Position numbers and translations under genes: made by a program. Source: Terriglobales bacterium (GTDB lineage: Bacteria; Acidobacteriota; Terriglobia; Terriglobales; Acidobacteriaceae). Taken from it: 64,000 nt of DNA. The DNA lies in the NCBI GenBank assembly GCA_025936825.1, contig JAICSO010000002.1:248001-312000 (forward strand), in the 5' to 3' direction. The notes beneath the pieces are model-generated. The model did not search any database and was not told the DNA's origin. It saw only the letters and a list, made by a program, of their open reading frames with translations. Positions 1 to 8,913 of this stretch are shown piece after piece; position 1 is the stretch's first letter; the number at the start of each line of letters is the position of its first letter.

Positions 1-280
1 CCTCTCTACCGTAAATCGCGGCAGAGTCTTTACCGTGAAGTGCGGCGACGTCGATCCCGATGTTGACTGTGTTCAAAACGGGCGCATAAGTCTTCTTTAG
101 CGTCGACATCCAGCCATCGATTCGGCGGTCATCCATCCGCGGAACAGAAATATACGAATCGGCTATCCACTGTTCGAGTCTGAGCAGGGCGAGCTGGCAC
201 GCCTCCGCGAAGATTTTCGCGTCCTTCCGGCTTAACTTTCGAGGACGGCTTGATGAGAATTTGAGGAATGGAAATTTCAT
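1..280 (-). CDS. Hypothetical protein, N-terminal 93 codons, cut by window edge
   Basis: An open frame starts at ATG 280-278 on the minus strand and runs without a stop to base 2, where the window ends. It begins MKFPFLKFSS and is rich in Arg/Lys near the start. It then has a helical-looking stretch (IFAEACQLALLRLEQWIAD) and ends near GIDVAALHGKDSAAIYG. I see no signal peptide or membrane segment and do not recognise the family. There is no strong ribosome binding site before the ATG. The sustained open frame and ordinary composition favour a real gene whose C-terminus lies left of the window. The start could be further in. Confidence 0.5.
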   Translation of the reverse strand, partial: MKFPFLKFSSSRPRKLSRKDAKIFAEACQLALLRLEQWIADSYISVPRMDDRRIDGWMSTLKKTYAPVLNTVNIGIDVAALHGKDSAAIYGRE

Positions 281-908
281 TGTTGTAACCCGTGTGCCCG
301 ACATCGTGTCACAACACTCCAGAAACCTTCAGCCGGAAACCTCCTCCATGCAAACCAAGGTAATCAGGGCACAGTATTGCCTCGGAGTTCATGCCACCTG
401 CGTTTTCCTCACCGAGATGCGAAGTTTTCCATCACACCCTGCCACATAGCAAAGGTGCTCTAGCGCGCCTGGCATTACGGGAGGCAACTGAGGCAAAGGC
501 TAAACTCAACCGCCTCCTCGTGATTGGCCCGCAAGTGACTTGCAATCTGCTTCCGAATAAATCTTCTCTCGCAAACCCTTATTCCTTTAGGCCAGGCACT
601 CTAGTAATCGGAAATCAACCCGATTGAGAGACGATAGCAAGCCTTGCAAACTGGATTCGAAAGCAAATTCCTCCCCCGAGGTCGAAGTTCATGGTTCGCG
701 AAGTTGAGCACTCGTTTTCCCCGCGTCATCCCATTCTCCATTCCCAACTGGTTCTACCGAGACGTAATATGGCCCCTCCCCCACTGCCGGACAATTGCGA
801 GAGCCTCTGGGTGCGCGTAAACCGCATCTGCGATCGATACATGCCCCAGCTCCTTGACATGCGGCTCGGTCCCAAGATGTGGTGGACGCCAGGGGAGAAC
901 TCTCAGAG
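281..908. other. Intergenic stretch, no convincing gene
   Basis: About 630 bases lie between the leftward partial gene and the rightward PilZ gene. Short open frames exist on both strands, but none has a plausible start signal, a recognisable domain or protein-like composition. The stretch should hold the divergent promoters of both neighbours. I see no clear -10/-35 pair and no strong hairpin. Confidence 0.5.
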
Positions 909-1304
909 ATGAGCTCCTGGATGCGTCGTCGCGGGCCTGATGATCTTCCGCCTTCTACCGTAAAACGGCGCAATGAACGATATTTGCTGAGCACACGTTT
1001 GACTGCGACCGTTCGCGGCGAGAGTGGCGAAACCAAGATCAAGACTCACGCCCTCGACATCAGCGAAAGCGGGATTGGAACACTTGCTGGCGAAGGCTGG
1101 GGCGTGGGCGCTCGAGTTGATTTAGAGGTCCCGCTTCCCGTGGAAAACACATTCCTGGAGATACAAGGAGTTGTGCGGCACCGAACCGGGGCGAGATGCG
1201 GCCTGGAATTCTTGGAAGTATCGCCCGAGCAGCAACGAGTCCTTCGCAATGTTTGCAAGTTTCTCGCAAGCAACCCAGGAAACCCAGGAAACCTGTCTTC
1301 CTAA
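909..1304 (+). CDS. PilZ-domain protein
   Basis: A 131-residue protein made almost entirely of a PilZ domain, which binds cyclic di-GMP and usually controls motility, exopolysaccharide or surface behaviour. The two signature elements are visible. One is an Arg-rich N-terminal segment (KRRNERYLLSTRL) that supplies the RxxxR ligand-binding arginines. The other is the D-x-S-x-S-G motif (DISESGIG), followed by beta-strands of the barrel. I chose the ATG at 909 because GGGGAGA lies about 10 bases upstream. An earlier in-frame ATG at 879 has no ribosome binding site. There is no membrane segment, so it should be cytoplasmic. It stands alone just before the insertion element. The partner or output is unknown. 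Confidence 0.85.
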   Translation: MSSWMRRRGPDDLPPSTVKRRNERYLLSTRLTATVRGESGETKIKTHALDISESGIGTLAGEGWGVGARVDLEVPLPVENTFLEIQGVVRHRTGARCGLEFLEVSPEQQRVLRNVCKFLASNPGNPGNLSS

Positions 1305-1535
1305 AAAGCGCTGGCAATGTGATCAACTCCACGAGTTGTCTGATGTGACTTCAGCGAATTGGAGCTCGAATATTGCTTGCTAGCGAGCCGAGTCTCAACC
1401 AAATGAGTCGCTGAATAGCTCAGGCGGAGGTCAGGGTCAACGAGTGTAATGATTCCATAAACAATGTCGGCTCCCAGGCCCGAGTAGACTTTGGAGGCGC
1501 AAACCACCCAAAGGCTCGGAGGAAAGGAGCCGATC
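1305..1535 (+). other. Non-coding left flank of the IS110 element (possible bridge RNA region)
   Basis: About 230 bases lie between the PilZ stop and the transposase start. In the IS110 family the non-coding ends are functional: in IS110-group members the left end encodes a guide-like bridge RNA, in IS1111-group members the right end does. Nothing here proves such an RNA. No gene-like frame is present. The 9-mer GTAATGATT at 1446-1454 recurs downstream at 2598-2606 and may mark the element ends. Confidence 0.35.
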
Positions 1536-2606
1536 ATGTTGATTATAGGTTGTGACTATCATCCGAGTGCGCAACAAATAGCGTTCGTGGACACGGACAC
1601 CGGTGAACTGAGGGAACGACGGCTCGGGCATCCGGAAGAAGCGGAGCAGTTTTACCGGGAACTGAAACAGCAGAATGTGGCGGTGCGAGCGGGAATGGAA
1701 TCCAGTGGGCACTCGCGCTGGTTTGAGCGCCTGCTGCAAGAACTGGGTTTTGAATTGTGGATTGGAGATCCCGCCGAGATTCAGAGCAAGCGAGTACGCA
1801 AGCAAAAGACCGATCGTCAGGATGCGCAGCTGTTGTTGCGGCTGATGATGGAAGACCGGTTTCCGCGGATCTGGATTCCAGACGCGGCCAATCGGGACCT
1901 ACGACAGTTGCTGTGGCATCGGCACCGCCTGGTGCAAATGCGCACGCGAGTGATGAATCAGTTGCATGTGGTCGCTGTCAACGAGGGACTGAGACGCAAG
2001 AAAGCCCTATGGCGGTCGGCCGGTCGTGCTGAGTTGGAGGCAATTGCATTGGCTCCGTGGGCCACGCGCCGACGCCAGGACTTGCTCGACTTACTCGACC
2101 AACTGACGCCCAATATCCAGCAGTTGACGCAAGCCCTGGAAGAGGAAGTGGAGAAGCGTCCAGTCACGCGCCTGCTGAGGACACATCCCGGAGTTGGTCC
2201 GCTGACGGCACTGGCTTATGAATTGGTGATCGGAACTCCGGAACGCTTTCACTGCGGGAAACAGATTGCCAGCTATGTTGGTCTGGTTCCGGAGGAGAAG
2301 TCCAGCGGAGATCGGCGCCGACTGGGACACATCAGCAAACAAGGCAACGCACTGCTTCGCTTTCTGCTAGTGGAAGCAGCGCAGGTCACAGTACGCAGTG
2401 AACCGCAGTGGCGCAGCAAGTTCTTGCATCTAGCGATGCGGCGTGGACGGAAGATCGCCAAGGTAACGATGGCCCGCAAGCTGGCAGTGCATCTGTACTG
2501 GATGTGGCGGGAAGGCCGCGATTACGGTCAGTCGCAGAAGTTCGGTTCGCACGCGGGACAGCCCGGAAATCTCGATGGTGTGCAGTAAATCACCGACGTA
2601 ATGATT
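1446..2606 (+). mobile_element. IS110-family insertion sequence (approximate limits)
   Basis: One complete transposase gene is flanked by non-coding sequence. IS110 elements lack conventional terminal inverted repeats and often make no target duplication, so the borders cannot be read directly. The limits given are the two copies of GTAATGATT, the only clear short direct repeat I see flanking the gene. The true ends may lie further out, particularly on the left. Confidence 0.45.
1536..2588 (+). CDS. IS110-family transposase (DEDD type)
   Basis: A 350-residue transposase/recombinase. The N-terminal RuvC-like DEDD domain shows its acidic residues in order: D in GCDYH (residue 7), E in GMESSG, and two D in KTDRQDA. 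The C-terminal Transposase_20 domain shows THPGVGPLTAL, then SYVGLVPEEKSSGDRR with the conserved serine, then GHISKQGNALLR. IS110 enzymes cut and exchange DNA using the DEDD domain together with that serine, guided in studied members by a bridge RNA from the element end. The ATG at 1536 has AAAGGAG eight bases upstream. A TTG at 1491 would add 15 residues with no family similarity. All key residues and full length are kept, so the element may be active. Confidence 0.93.
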   Translation: MLIIGCDYHPSAQQIAFVDTDTGELRERRLGHPEEAEQFYRELKQQNVAVRAGMESSGHSRWFERLLQELGFELWIGDPAEIQSKRVRKQKTDRQDAQLLLRLMMEDRFPRIWIPDAANRDLRQLLWHRHRLVQMRTRVMNQLHVVAVNEGLRRKKALWRSAGRAELEAIALAPWATRRRQDLLDLLDQLTPNIQQLTQALEEEVEKRPVTRLLRTHPGVGPLTALAYELVIGTPERFHCGKQIASYVGLVPEEKSSGDRRRLGHISKQGNALLRFLLVEAAQVTVRSEPQWRSKFLHLAMRRGRKIAKVTMARKLAVHLYWMWREGRDYGQSQKFGSHAGQPGNLDGVQ

Positions 2607-2860
2607 GGGTATCCCGCTCCCTCTGCTGAGGGAGTTCGAACAAGTAATCATGATCGCAGTTAGTGATCGAAGAGATGGCTGGGTCGGACTGAGTTCCAGA
2701 CCCTGACGATTAGAAGCGAGCCAGGTTGGAAAGCGCAAAACCATCCATAAGAGCGAAATGGCGCTCTTCTCGGAGTGCATGCCGTAGTCCGCTCAAAAGT
2801 GTGCTTGACACCGCCGACATTGTTAGAGATGGGGATTTAACACTCGTTAGCCCGCGAAAT
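2589..2860. other. Non-coding right flank of IS with two perfect stem-loops
   Basis: No gene is seen. A 7-bp stem with a TGCT loop (CTCCCTC/GAGGGAG) lies at 2617-2634. A second 7-bp stem (AAGAGCG/CGCTCTT, loop AAATGG) lies at 2749-2768. Neither is followed by a T-run, so they are not classical terminators. They could be part of the element end or simple transcription barriers. The leftward neighbour ends at 2861. Confidence 0.4.
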
Positions 2861-3325
2861 TTACTGCGGGACCCGCGTCGAGTAGTGGTTTGCAACCAAC
2901 CGCCAGTGCCTTTTCTGTTTTATCCAAACCCTGGTAAACCTAGTGTCGCGGGGAACGGCTTTTCCTCTGTCTTGCCCAACCATTGTTGAGAGGCCAGTCT
3001 CCACTGCCGTGTTCTCGTAGACGCGTACCTGAACCTCCTCGGTGGTGATGGACTGAAACTTCAGGTCACCCGACGTGAAATCCAAGAGCACCTGTGGCTT
3101 GGTTCGCACCGTGCCGCTTGGTCCCACGCCGATAAAATCATCCGCGTAGATGCGATCGAGGGTCGCCGCATCGGCACCGATCTGCGCCTGAATGCGTTCT
3201 TTATCCAGCTGTCTTATCGCTTGCCCGACGCCGCTACTACGATCTCTGCTTGCGGTCTGCTTTTGCCCTAATGCCACAGAGGTTGCTAAGAACGCGAGGG
3301 CGGCTATTGCCAGTGTTCGCGTCAT
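2861..3325 (-). CDS. Secreted SnoaL/DUF4440-like (NTF2-fold) protein
   Basis: A 154-residue protein with a clear Sec signal peptide (MTRTLAIAALAFLATSVALG, cleavage near residue 20). The rest matches the DUF4440/SnoaL-like NTF2 fold: an N-terminal helix with DKERIQAQIGADAATLDRIYADDFIGVGPSG, then alternating strands, ending with FTRVWIKQKRHWRLVANHYS. Family members often bind small ligands or act as isomerases or cyclases, but many have no known activity. The specific role here is unknown. The start is well supported by AGGAGGG seven bases before the ATG. The gene is single. A weak hairpin (CCCGC/GCGGG, 2851-2870) spans its stop. Confidence 0.8.
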   Translation of the reverse strand: MTRTLAIAALAFLATSVALGQKQTASRDRSSGVGQAIRQLDKERIQAQIGADAATLDRIYADDFIGVGPSGTVRTKPQVLLDFTSGDLKFQSITTEEVQVRVYENTAVETGLSTMVGQDRGKAVPRDTRFTRVWIKQKRHWRLVANHYSTRVPQ

Positions 3326-3574
3326 GAGAGCCCTCCTTCAATCATCTGTTAAGAACCGGCTGAAGGTTAGCATAGCGGCTAAGTCTCCGCTGTCCAGTCT
3401 GCGGTAGCGCGATTCTTATCCGCTCCTTCGACCATTTGAGCGTAATGGCGATTTATCGACAGCTACCTTGCTGTGGCGATGAGAATCATGCGTATGGGCG
3501 AATGACGCTCGGCGTTTTTCCACAGGATCCCAAGTTCAGGGGCTACCACGCACATCAGGTCGAGACGCGAGCGT

Positions 3575-4351
3575 CTAGGTGGTCATATTCGCCCAAGCCT
3601 GCACCCAGCTGCGTGCGAGGGCTTGCCAGGGTGGCCAGAAATAAAGGACGGACGCAATGTAAAGCGCGACAAGGAAGGCAGAGGCGCCGATCACAAATTG
3701 CCGCATGAGGCGGCGCTGATGCCAATCCCATCCTGCCATGAACACGAGGAGGATGATGTTGCCGTAGAAATAGAAGCCGAACCACGCCAGCGCTGACTTG
3801 GGCTCGCGCCAGAGGTTGCTTGTAATGCGCGCGAAACCCGGGTCGGCGATGGCGACCATGGCGAGCATCATCAGACGGCGGTGGGCGGCGGGGTTGGCGC
3901 GCGATGCCAGGCCCCATGCGATGAAGATGAGAAACCCTGCGATATCGACGATGTTGATGCTGAGGAACGCAGGCGTGAAACCGGGAGTTCGCAGGTTGGT
4001 GGCCAGCGACGAGAGGGCGGCCCATGGACCGAGCACAGCCATGAGGCACGTCCAGATGGCCGCGAACCAGCCGAAGCGGCGGTGCCATGCTACGCGGTCG
4101 CGGACGACCATCAACACCTGAGCCGTCATGATGAGCAGCCAAATGGTGAAGACCACCGCGTGTATGTGAGCGACCAGCGGCGGCTCGGGCTTTTCGTGCA
4201 AGTAGCGAGGAATGTCGAGGCCGAAGCCGCCAAGAATGCCGAGCCAGAAGATGGCGAGCCAGACGACGGTGGGAATGCGATCGTCACGTGCGCTCCACGT
4301 GCCGCGGTCGTGCAGGAATGCCGGTTGCTTCGCTACGACAGTAGTAGCCAC
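3575..4351 (-). CDS. Multi-pass membrane protein of unknown function
   Basis: A 258-residue integral membrane protein with about six to seven hydrophobic helices. Examples are VVWLAIFWLGILGGFGLDIP, VVFTIWLLIMTAQVLMVV and FVIGASAFLVALYIASVLYF. Conserved-looking histidines sit at helix ends (HIHAVVF, WHRRFGW, HRRLMML), as in heme- or metal-handling membrane families such as DUF2306 relatives, but I cannot assign it. I chose a GTG at 4351 because GGGGGAAGAA sits just upstream. A GTG at 4483 would add 44 Arg-rich residues with no ribosome binding site. It stands alone between the NTF2-like gene and the methyltransferase group. Confidence 0.65.
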   Translation of the reverse strand: MATTVVAKQPAFLHDRGTWSARDDRIPTVVWLAIFWLGILGGFGLDIPRYLHEKPEPPLVAHIHAVVFTIWLLIMTAQVLMVVRDRVAWHRRFGWFAAIWTCLMAVLGPWAALSSLATNLRTPGFTPAFLSINIVDIAGFLIFIAWGLASRANPAAHRRLMMLAMVAIADPGFARITSNLWREPKSALAWFGFYFYGNIILLVFMAGWDWHQRRLMRQFVIGASAFLVALYIASVLYFWPPWQALARSWVQAWANMTT

Positions 4352-4493
4352 TTCTTCCCCCAAGACGCCAGTGGGAGGACTGTAGCGAAAACGCAACGCG
4401 AAAGCAATCAGTTTTCGAAATAGCGCTCTTGTTCGAGTGCAACGAGGGTGTTCGTCTAGATTCCTGATAACAGGCGATCGCACTCATTGACAA

Positions 4494-4784
4494 TCAGGAC
4501 GGCGCATCGGTAGGACGTAGGTATTCCAGCTGTACCCAAATCGTGTGTTCCCAAGGTTCCTTGCCGATGACGTGTCCAACGTCGATTCCCGCCAGAGGAA
4601 ATAGAACTCCTTCAAATGACTCTATTGCCGAGATCACAAACGACCTTCCCAAACACTTTTGAAAGAGGGCCTGCGTTTGGAATTCTGCGTCATCAGGGAG
4701 GTCGGGAGGAATCCCAACCAGTTTTATGGAGTCACCAGCCTTCATCGCGGGTCGCAAGACCATTCGAATTAACGGCGATATCAC
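4494..4784 (-). CDS. Small conserved hypothetical protein
   Basis: A 96-residue protein. It contains IKLVGIPPDLPDD, then TQALFQKCLGRSF and a C-terminal W-x-H-T-I-W-V-Q-L-E-Y-L stretch. This resembles a widespread uncharacterised short beta-rich family with the pattern 'G-I-P-P ... L-F ... G-R-x-F ... I-W-V-E-x-E-Y-L'; no activity is known to me. The GTG start at 4784 overlaps the TGA of the upstream methyltransferase by four bases (GTGA), with CGGAGA just before it. Translation is therefore probably coupled to that gene. An internal ATG at 4745 gives the core domain alone. Confidence 0.55.
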   Translation of the reverse strand: MISPLIRMVLRPAMKAGDSIKLVGIPPDLPDDAEFQTQALFQKCLGRSFVISAIESFEGVLFPLAGIDVGHVIGKEPWEHTIWVQLEYLRPTDAPS

Positions 4785-5638
4785 TCTCCGACCGTACTGA
4801 ACCGGTGCACTCCGGTTGGGTCTCCTGGCGGAAACGACGGCGGAGGTTGGGGTTTACCACCCATCATGAGGCGCACGCGTTCTTGCGCGAATTCAACGTC
4901 GGTGATGTAACTTCGTCTTGCCGCTGTCGTCCATCCATGGCGTTGAAGTACGTGCAGAATCTCTTCACCCTGCAGAGCGTCCGCTGCCTGCACATGTCGA
5001 ATCGGGCTCATCGTGTCCGTTCCTCCGCCAAGAGCTTTTCGGAACCCGGTGGTCGTAATATCGCTGATCCAGTGCGCGATTCTGGTCTCATGCGCGATTT
5101 CGCTTGCGAGTGCGTGAATGGTTGCCGCAGGAAGATACATAAGCAGGCCTTCTGTGATGATCAGCGCAGGCTCAGGACCCGCCGCTTCATATATTTCGCG
5201 TCGTTGTTGGGGGTTGATGACGTCAGCGACAAGCCCTTGACGACGGCAATTCATCTTTTCGCCTGACATCAATCGTTCCTTGTAGTCCAGCATGTCGGCG
5301 AAATCAACTTCGATCCAACGCAAGTTTGCAGGAAGTTCAAGCCGCCACGGCCGTGTGTCGAGTCCACAACCTACGCTTAGTACGGTTGCAACGGAGTTTG
5401 TCGCCAAGGCTTCCAACAGCAATTCATCCACGAAACGAGCGCGAATGGAAAGCCCCATACGCGCCACATTGGCGTACGGCATCGCATTGAGGATCGCTTT
5501 GCCCCGCTCTCCCGCCAACCGGGCCGCGAATGGATCACGCACAAATCCATCTTCCAATTCAGTTTCGGCTGCGCGGCAGGCAGCCACCATTAGCGCGGTG
5601 TCGCTAACGTGGGTGATTTCACTTTCGCCAGGAGACAT
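4781..5638 (-). CDS. SAM-dependent methyltransferase, leucine carboxyl methyltransferase-like (TIGR00027 type)
   Basis: A 285-residue class I methyltransferase. Motif I appears as VLSVGCGLDTRPWR and the next strand end as IEVDFADML. The family-specific motif follows as LIITEGLLMYLP, then a C-terminal Trp-rich GWTT and a Pro-rich tail. This LCM-like family uses S-adenosylmethionine to methylate carboxyl or hydroxyl groups; many members are of unknown substrate. I took the ATG at 5638 because upstream in-frame sequence would overlap the M13 peptidase gene and has no similarity. The gap to that gene is 37 bases, so both may share a transcript with the downstream small gene (4-nt overlap). Confidence 0.82.
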   Translation of the reverse strand: MSPGESEITHVSDTALMVAACRAAETELEDGFVRDPFAARLAGERGKAILNAMPYANVARMGLSIRARFVDELLLEALATNSVATVLSVGCGLDTRPWRLELPANLRWIEVDFADMLDYKERLMSGEKMNCRRQGLVADVINPQQRREIYEAAGPEPALIITEGLLMYLPAATIHALASEIAHETRIAHWISDITTTGFRKALGGGTDTMSPIRHVQAADALQGEEILHVLQRHGWTTAARRSYITDVEFAQERVRLMMGGKPQPPPSFPPGDPTGVHRFSTVGE

Positions 5639-5675
5639 CGGAATATTATGCCGGACAGGAGCTCTCTGAAAATCC

Positions 5676-7760
5676 TCACCAGATTCGCACGCGCTCATCC
5701 GGCGACAGATACAGCTTCTGTCCTTCATGTACGGGGAACGAGCTGTACCATGCATCAGCATTGCGCACGATGTCGGTACGGTACTCCGCGGGAGAGTGTT
5801 CGTCGGTCATAACTCTTCGCCGCAGTTCTGCCGGCCGCATCTTCGAGTGCCGGCTCTGCGCATAGGCAATGAAATACTGCTGATCGCCGGAAAAGCCCTC
5901 CTGCTCGGGCGCCTGTTTGCCGTTCAGTGACGCGCGATACGCGTCGTATGCAGCAAGCACTCCACCTAAGTCGGCAATGTTCTCTGGCAGCGTCTGCTTT
6001 CCGTTAATCGAGAGATCTGGGAAGGGATGGTATTGGTCGTATTGCTCCGCCAGTTTTGCCGTGGCCGCATTGAAATGCTGGAAGTCGGCGGCCGTCCACC
6101 AGTTTCGCAATCGGCCTTTGTCATCGAACGCGGCGCCTTCCGAATCGAACGTGTGGCTGACTTCGTGGCCAATGATCGAGCCGATCGCGCCGTAGTTAAC
6201 TACTTCTGGAGCTTTCGCGTCAAAGAACGGCGGTTCCAGAATCGCAGCAGGGAAGTTCAGCGCATTTTGCAGCGGCAAGTTGACGGCATTCACCGTCTGC
6301 GGAGTCATACACCACTCGCGCCGGTCCACAGCTTTCCCCAGCCGATCGATCGAGCGATGGTACTCGAACAATTCACTGCGCAGCTCGTTTCCGAAAAGAT
6401 CGTCGCCCTTGATCTCCAGTTTCGAGTAGTCCTTCCACGTTTCCGGATACCCAATTCCCACATAAAGCCCGCTCAGCTTGGCGTGCGCCTGCGCTTTTGT
6501 CGCTGCCGTCATCCATGGCAGCGCGTCGATTCTCTTGTGAAATGCGGCCACGATGTTGGCGACCATCGCCTGCACCCTCGCCTTCGACTCTGGCGGGAAA
6601 TAGCGCGAAGCGTAGAGCTTTCCAACCTCGTCCCCGAGCAAGCCATTGACTTCATCGATGGCTCGGTGCTGGCGTGAGCTCTGCTCTTGGACTCCAGTGA
6701 CTTCCTTGCCAAAGAATGCGAAGTGCTCGTCGGCAAAGGACTTGGGGAGAGCATCCGCATGGTCTTCCACCGCGTGGTACGTCAGCCAGTCTTTCCACGT
6801 TTCAACCGGCGTCGATGCCACCAGAGCTGCTTCGCCGCTCATCGCGCTTGGCTGCCACACCATGATGACTTTTGCTGACTGAAGCCCGGCAGCTTTGAAG
6901 AACTCCGCCCACTCGATTCCCGGAGCTTTCGTCGTGAAATCCGCCTGCTTCCAGGCATTATTTGCCTTACGCACCTCCTGATTTTCGGCCAGCGTCCAAT
7001 GCTTTTCCGCGATTGCGTGCTCAAGCGCAATGATGCGGTCCGCGCGAGTTTCCGCATCTGGCACCTGCGCCAATTTCAGCATCGTGACCACGTGAGCACG
7101 GTATTTTTCGCGAAGAGATCGCATAGCCTGGCTGTCGCTCAGGTAGTACTCGCGGTCGGGTAACTCGATGCCACCCTGCAGCAAGTAGGCCATGTAATGA
7201 TCTGGATCCTCAAAACCCGGCGCCGACCATAACCCAAGAAAATTCGCGGTGTGGTAATTCGTGTAATTCAACGGATCTTCGTCAGCGCGAAGTTGAGAGC
7301 CCAATGCCCGCGCGAGGTCTCGCTTGCCCTTGATCGCGTTGATTTCCGCAAACTCCGCCTGCAGCGGCTTCAATCCCTTGGCCTCAATGCCGGTCTCATC
7401 CATGTAAGATCGATACAGATCCGCAATCTTTTTCTCGCCTTCATTACTCGGTGACGATTTCACGAGGTCCTCAATCAGCGCCACAGTCCGGCGTTTGGCA
7501 ACGTCGTCCAGTTGTGAAAACACGCTGACCCCAGCCCGGTCAGCGGGGATTTCAGTTTTTCGCAGCCATTCGCCATTGGCGTAGCGATAGAAATCATCCC
7601 CCGGTTGGATCGAGCGGTCCATCTCAGCGACCGAAATGCCGGCACTGGAAGAGTTGGTCGACTGTCCAACCACGACGGCAGTCGCAGCCAACACTAATAG
7701 CAGGACCGAAAGGCAGAGTTGCGACCAATATTTGTGTGAGATTTTGCTCAAGGCGTTCAT
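5676..7760 (-). CDS. M13 family zinc metallopeptidase (neprilysin/PepO type), secreted
   Basis: A 694-residue peptidase. It has a signal/anchor segment at residues 15-35 (LCLSVLLLVLAATAVVVG), the Peptidase_M13_N domain (about 50-430) and the catalytic domain to the end. The zinc motif is HEVSH at about 532-536 in IIGHEVSHTFDSEG. The third ligand is Glu at about 593 in ENIADLGG. The substrate-binding NAVNLPLQNALNFPAAIL precedes the catalytic motif. The family cleaves peptides of up to about 40 residues in the periplasm or outside the cell. Length is normal and all active-site residues are intact. Expansion of secreted peptidases of this type is common in Acidobacteriota. Confidence 0.95.
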   Translation of the reverse strand: MNALSKISHKYWSQLCLSVLLLVLAATAVVVGQSTNSSSAGISVAEMDRSIQPGDDFYRYANGEWLRKTEIPADRAGVSVFSQLDDVAKRRTVALIEDLVKSSPSNEGEKKIADLYRSYMDETGIEAKGLKPLQAEFAEINAIKGKRDLARALGSQLRADEDPLNYTNYHTANFLGLWSAPGFEDPDHYMAYLLQGGIELPDREYYLSDSQAMRSLREKYRAHVVTMLKLAQVPDAETRADRIIALEHAIAEKHWTLAENQEVRKANNAWKQADFTTKAPGIEWAEFFKAAGLQSAKVIMVWQPSAMSGEAALVASTPVETWKDWLTYHAVEDHADALPKSFADEHFAFFGKEVTGVQEQSSRQHRAIDEVNGLLGDEVGKLYASRYFPPESKARVQAMVANIVAAFHKRIDALPWMTAATKAQAHAKLSGLYVGIGYPETWKDYSKLEIKGDDLFGNELRSELFEYHRSIDRLGKAVDRREWCMTPQTVNAVNLPLQNALNFPAAILEPPFFDAKAPEVVNYGAIGSIIGHEVSHTFDSEGAAFDDKGRLRNWWTAADFQHFNAATAKLAEQYDQYHPFPDLSINGKQTLPENIADLGGVLAAYDAYRASLNGKQAPEQEGFSGDQQYFIAYAQSRHSKMRPAELRRRVMTDEHSPAEYRTDIVRNADAWYSSFPVHEGQKLYLSPDERVRIW

Positions 7761-7816
7761 AGGTGAGTATCTCGACTTTGCATTCTTAGATGCCGAGTTA
7801 GCGAATCATCAAACGA

Positions 7817-8908
7817 CTATTGCTCAACTTCGCGGCCCCGGGCGGAAACCGGGGCGGCGATCGCCAAATCCAGTAGATCTTCCGCGACTCGGTGCGTGTT
7901 GTGGCGGGCGACGTTGTCCTCGTAGAGATAGTCCCCCAGCACAGGGCACACGCCCATCGCCTCGATTGCATCCAGATCGGCGACAATCTGTGACGCGCCT
8001 TCCAATGCATACTTCGCCTTCAAATCTGCGGAGAGGGAAGTGCGATTCACCAGCGCGTAATCAAACAACTGGCAACGCGCGTGGTCATTCAACGCGCGAA
8101 TATGATCGGCCGCCGTTCTCCCGAGGCTTTCGTTCGCCTGCGTCATCAGGTTGCAAACGTAAACCTTTACCGCCGATGACTCACGGATCGCCTGCGGAAT
8201 TCCGCGGACCAGCAGATTGGGAATCAGGCTGGTGAAAAGGGAACCGGGACCGATCGTGATCAGATCAGCGCGGGCAATCGCATCCAGTGTCTGCGGTAGA
8301 GGATCGGGGTCAGGCGGGACGAGGAACAGTTCCTTGATGTGACCTTTGCTCGCGGTGATCTTGGTTTCGCCGCGAACGCGGGTGCCATCCTGCATGAGCG
8401 CTTCGAGTTCGATATCTGCCGTCGTGGCCGCATAGATGTGTCCACGAGTGGCCAGAATTTCCGACGACAACCGGACCGCCTCCGAAAAATCATCGGTGAT
8501 GGACGTAAGCGCGGCGAGGAACAGATTGCCGAAGCTGTGGCCCTCCAACCCTGTGCCTTTCTCGAAGCGATGCTGAAATAATTTTGAAAGCAGAGCAGAG
8601 TCTTCCGACAACGCGACGATGCAATTGCGCACGTCCCCCGGCGGTAGCATGTTGAACTCTTTGCGAAGGCGCCCACTGGAGCCGCCATCATCGCTCACAG
8701 TAACGACGCCGGAGAGTTCACTAATCATCGCCGTACCCGCGGCGCTGGAAAACACTTTGTGCGGGGATCCCGGCGGCACAGATGTTCCCGGCGCCGCAGC
8801 GACGTACTTCTTCAGTCCTTTGAGAAGGGTAGAAAGGCCGGTCCCTCCGCCAATGGCTACAACGCATAATTCGCGCGCGCCTGCGGAGTGCTGGCGTCCT
8901 GGGGACAT
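7817..8908 (-). CDS. yvcK: YvcK/CofD-like protein (gluconeogenesis factor family)
   Basis: A 363-residue YvcK-type protein of the CofD-like fold. The nucleotide-binding start VVAIGGGTGLSTLLKGLK is at about residue 15-32, followed by SDDGGSSGRLR, PPGDVRNCIVAL, GHSFGNLFLAAL and TIGPGSLFTSLIPNLL, all hallmark segments. YvcK binds UDP-sugars and is needed for growth on gluconeogenic carbon and for cell wall homeostasis in Gram-positives; its role here is inferred by family. The start at 8908 follows the TPR gene stop by five bases, suggesting a two-gene unit. Confidence 0.93.
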   Translation of the reverse strand: MSPGRQHSAGARELCVVAIGGGTGLSTLLKGLKKYVAAAPGTSVPPGSPHKVFSSAAGTAMISELSGVVTVSDDGGSSGRLRKEFNMLPPGDVRNCIVALSEDSALLSKLFQHRFEKGTGLEGHSFGNLFLAALTSITDDFSEAVRLSSEILATRGHIYAATTADIELEALMQDGTRVRGETKITASKGHIKELFLVPPDPDPLPQTLDAIARADLITIGPGSLFTSLIPNLLVRGIPQAIRESSAVKVYVCNLMTQANESLGRTAADHIRALNDHARCQLFDYALVNRTSLSADLKAKYALEGASQIVADLDAIEAMGVCPVLGDYLYEDNVARHNTHRVAEDLLDLAIAAPVSARGREVEQ

Positions 8909-8913
8909 TGCAA

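Noticed and set aside
261-627. Two overlapping short plus-strand frames of 62 and 78 codons
   Set aside because: No ribosome binding site, poor composition, no domain; overlaps the start of the partial leftward gene.
689-1042. 117-codon minus-strand frame
   Set aside because: Overlaps the PilZ gene start antisense and is low-complexity Arg/Ser-rich.
6027-6677. 216-codon plus-strand frame
   Set aside because: Antisense to the M13 peptidase catalytic domain.
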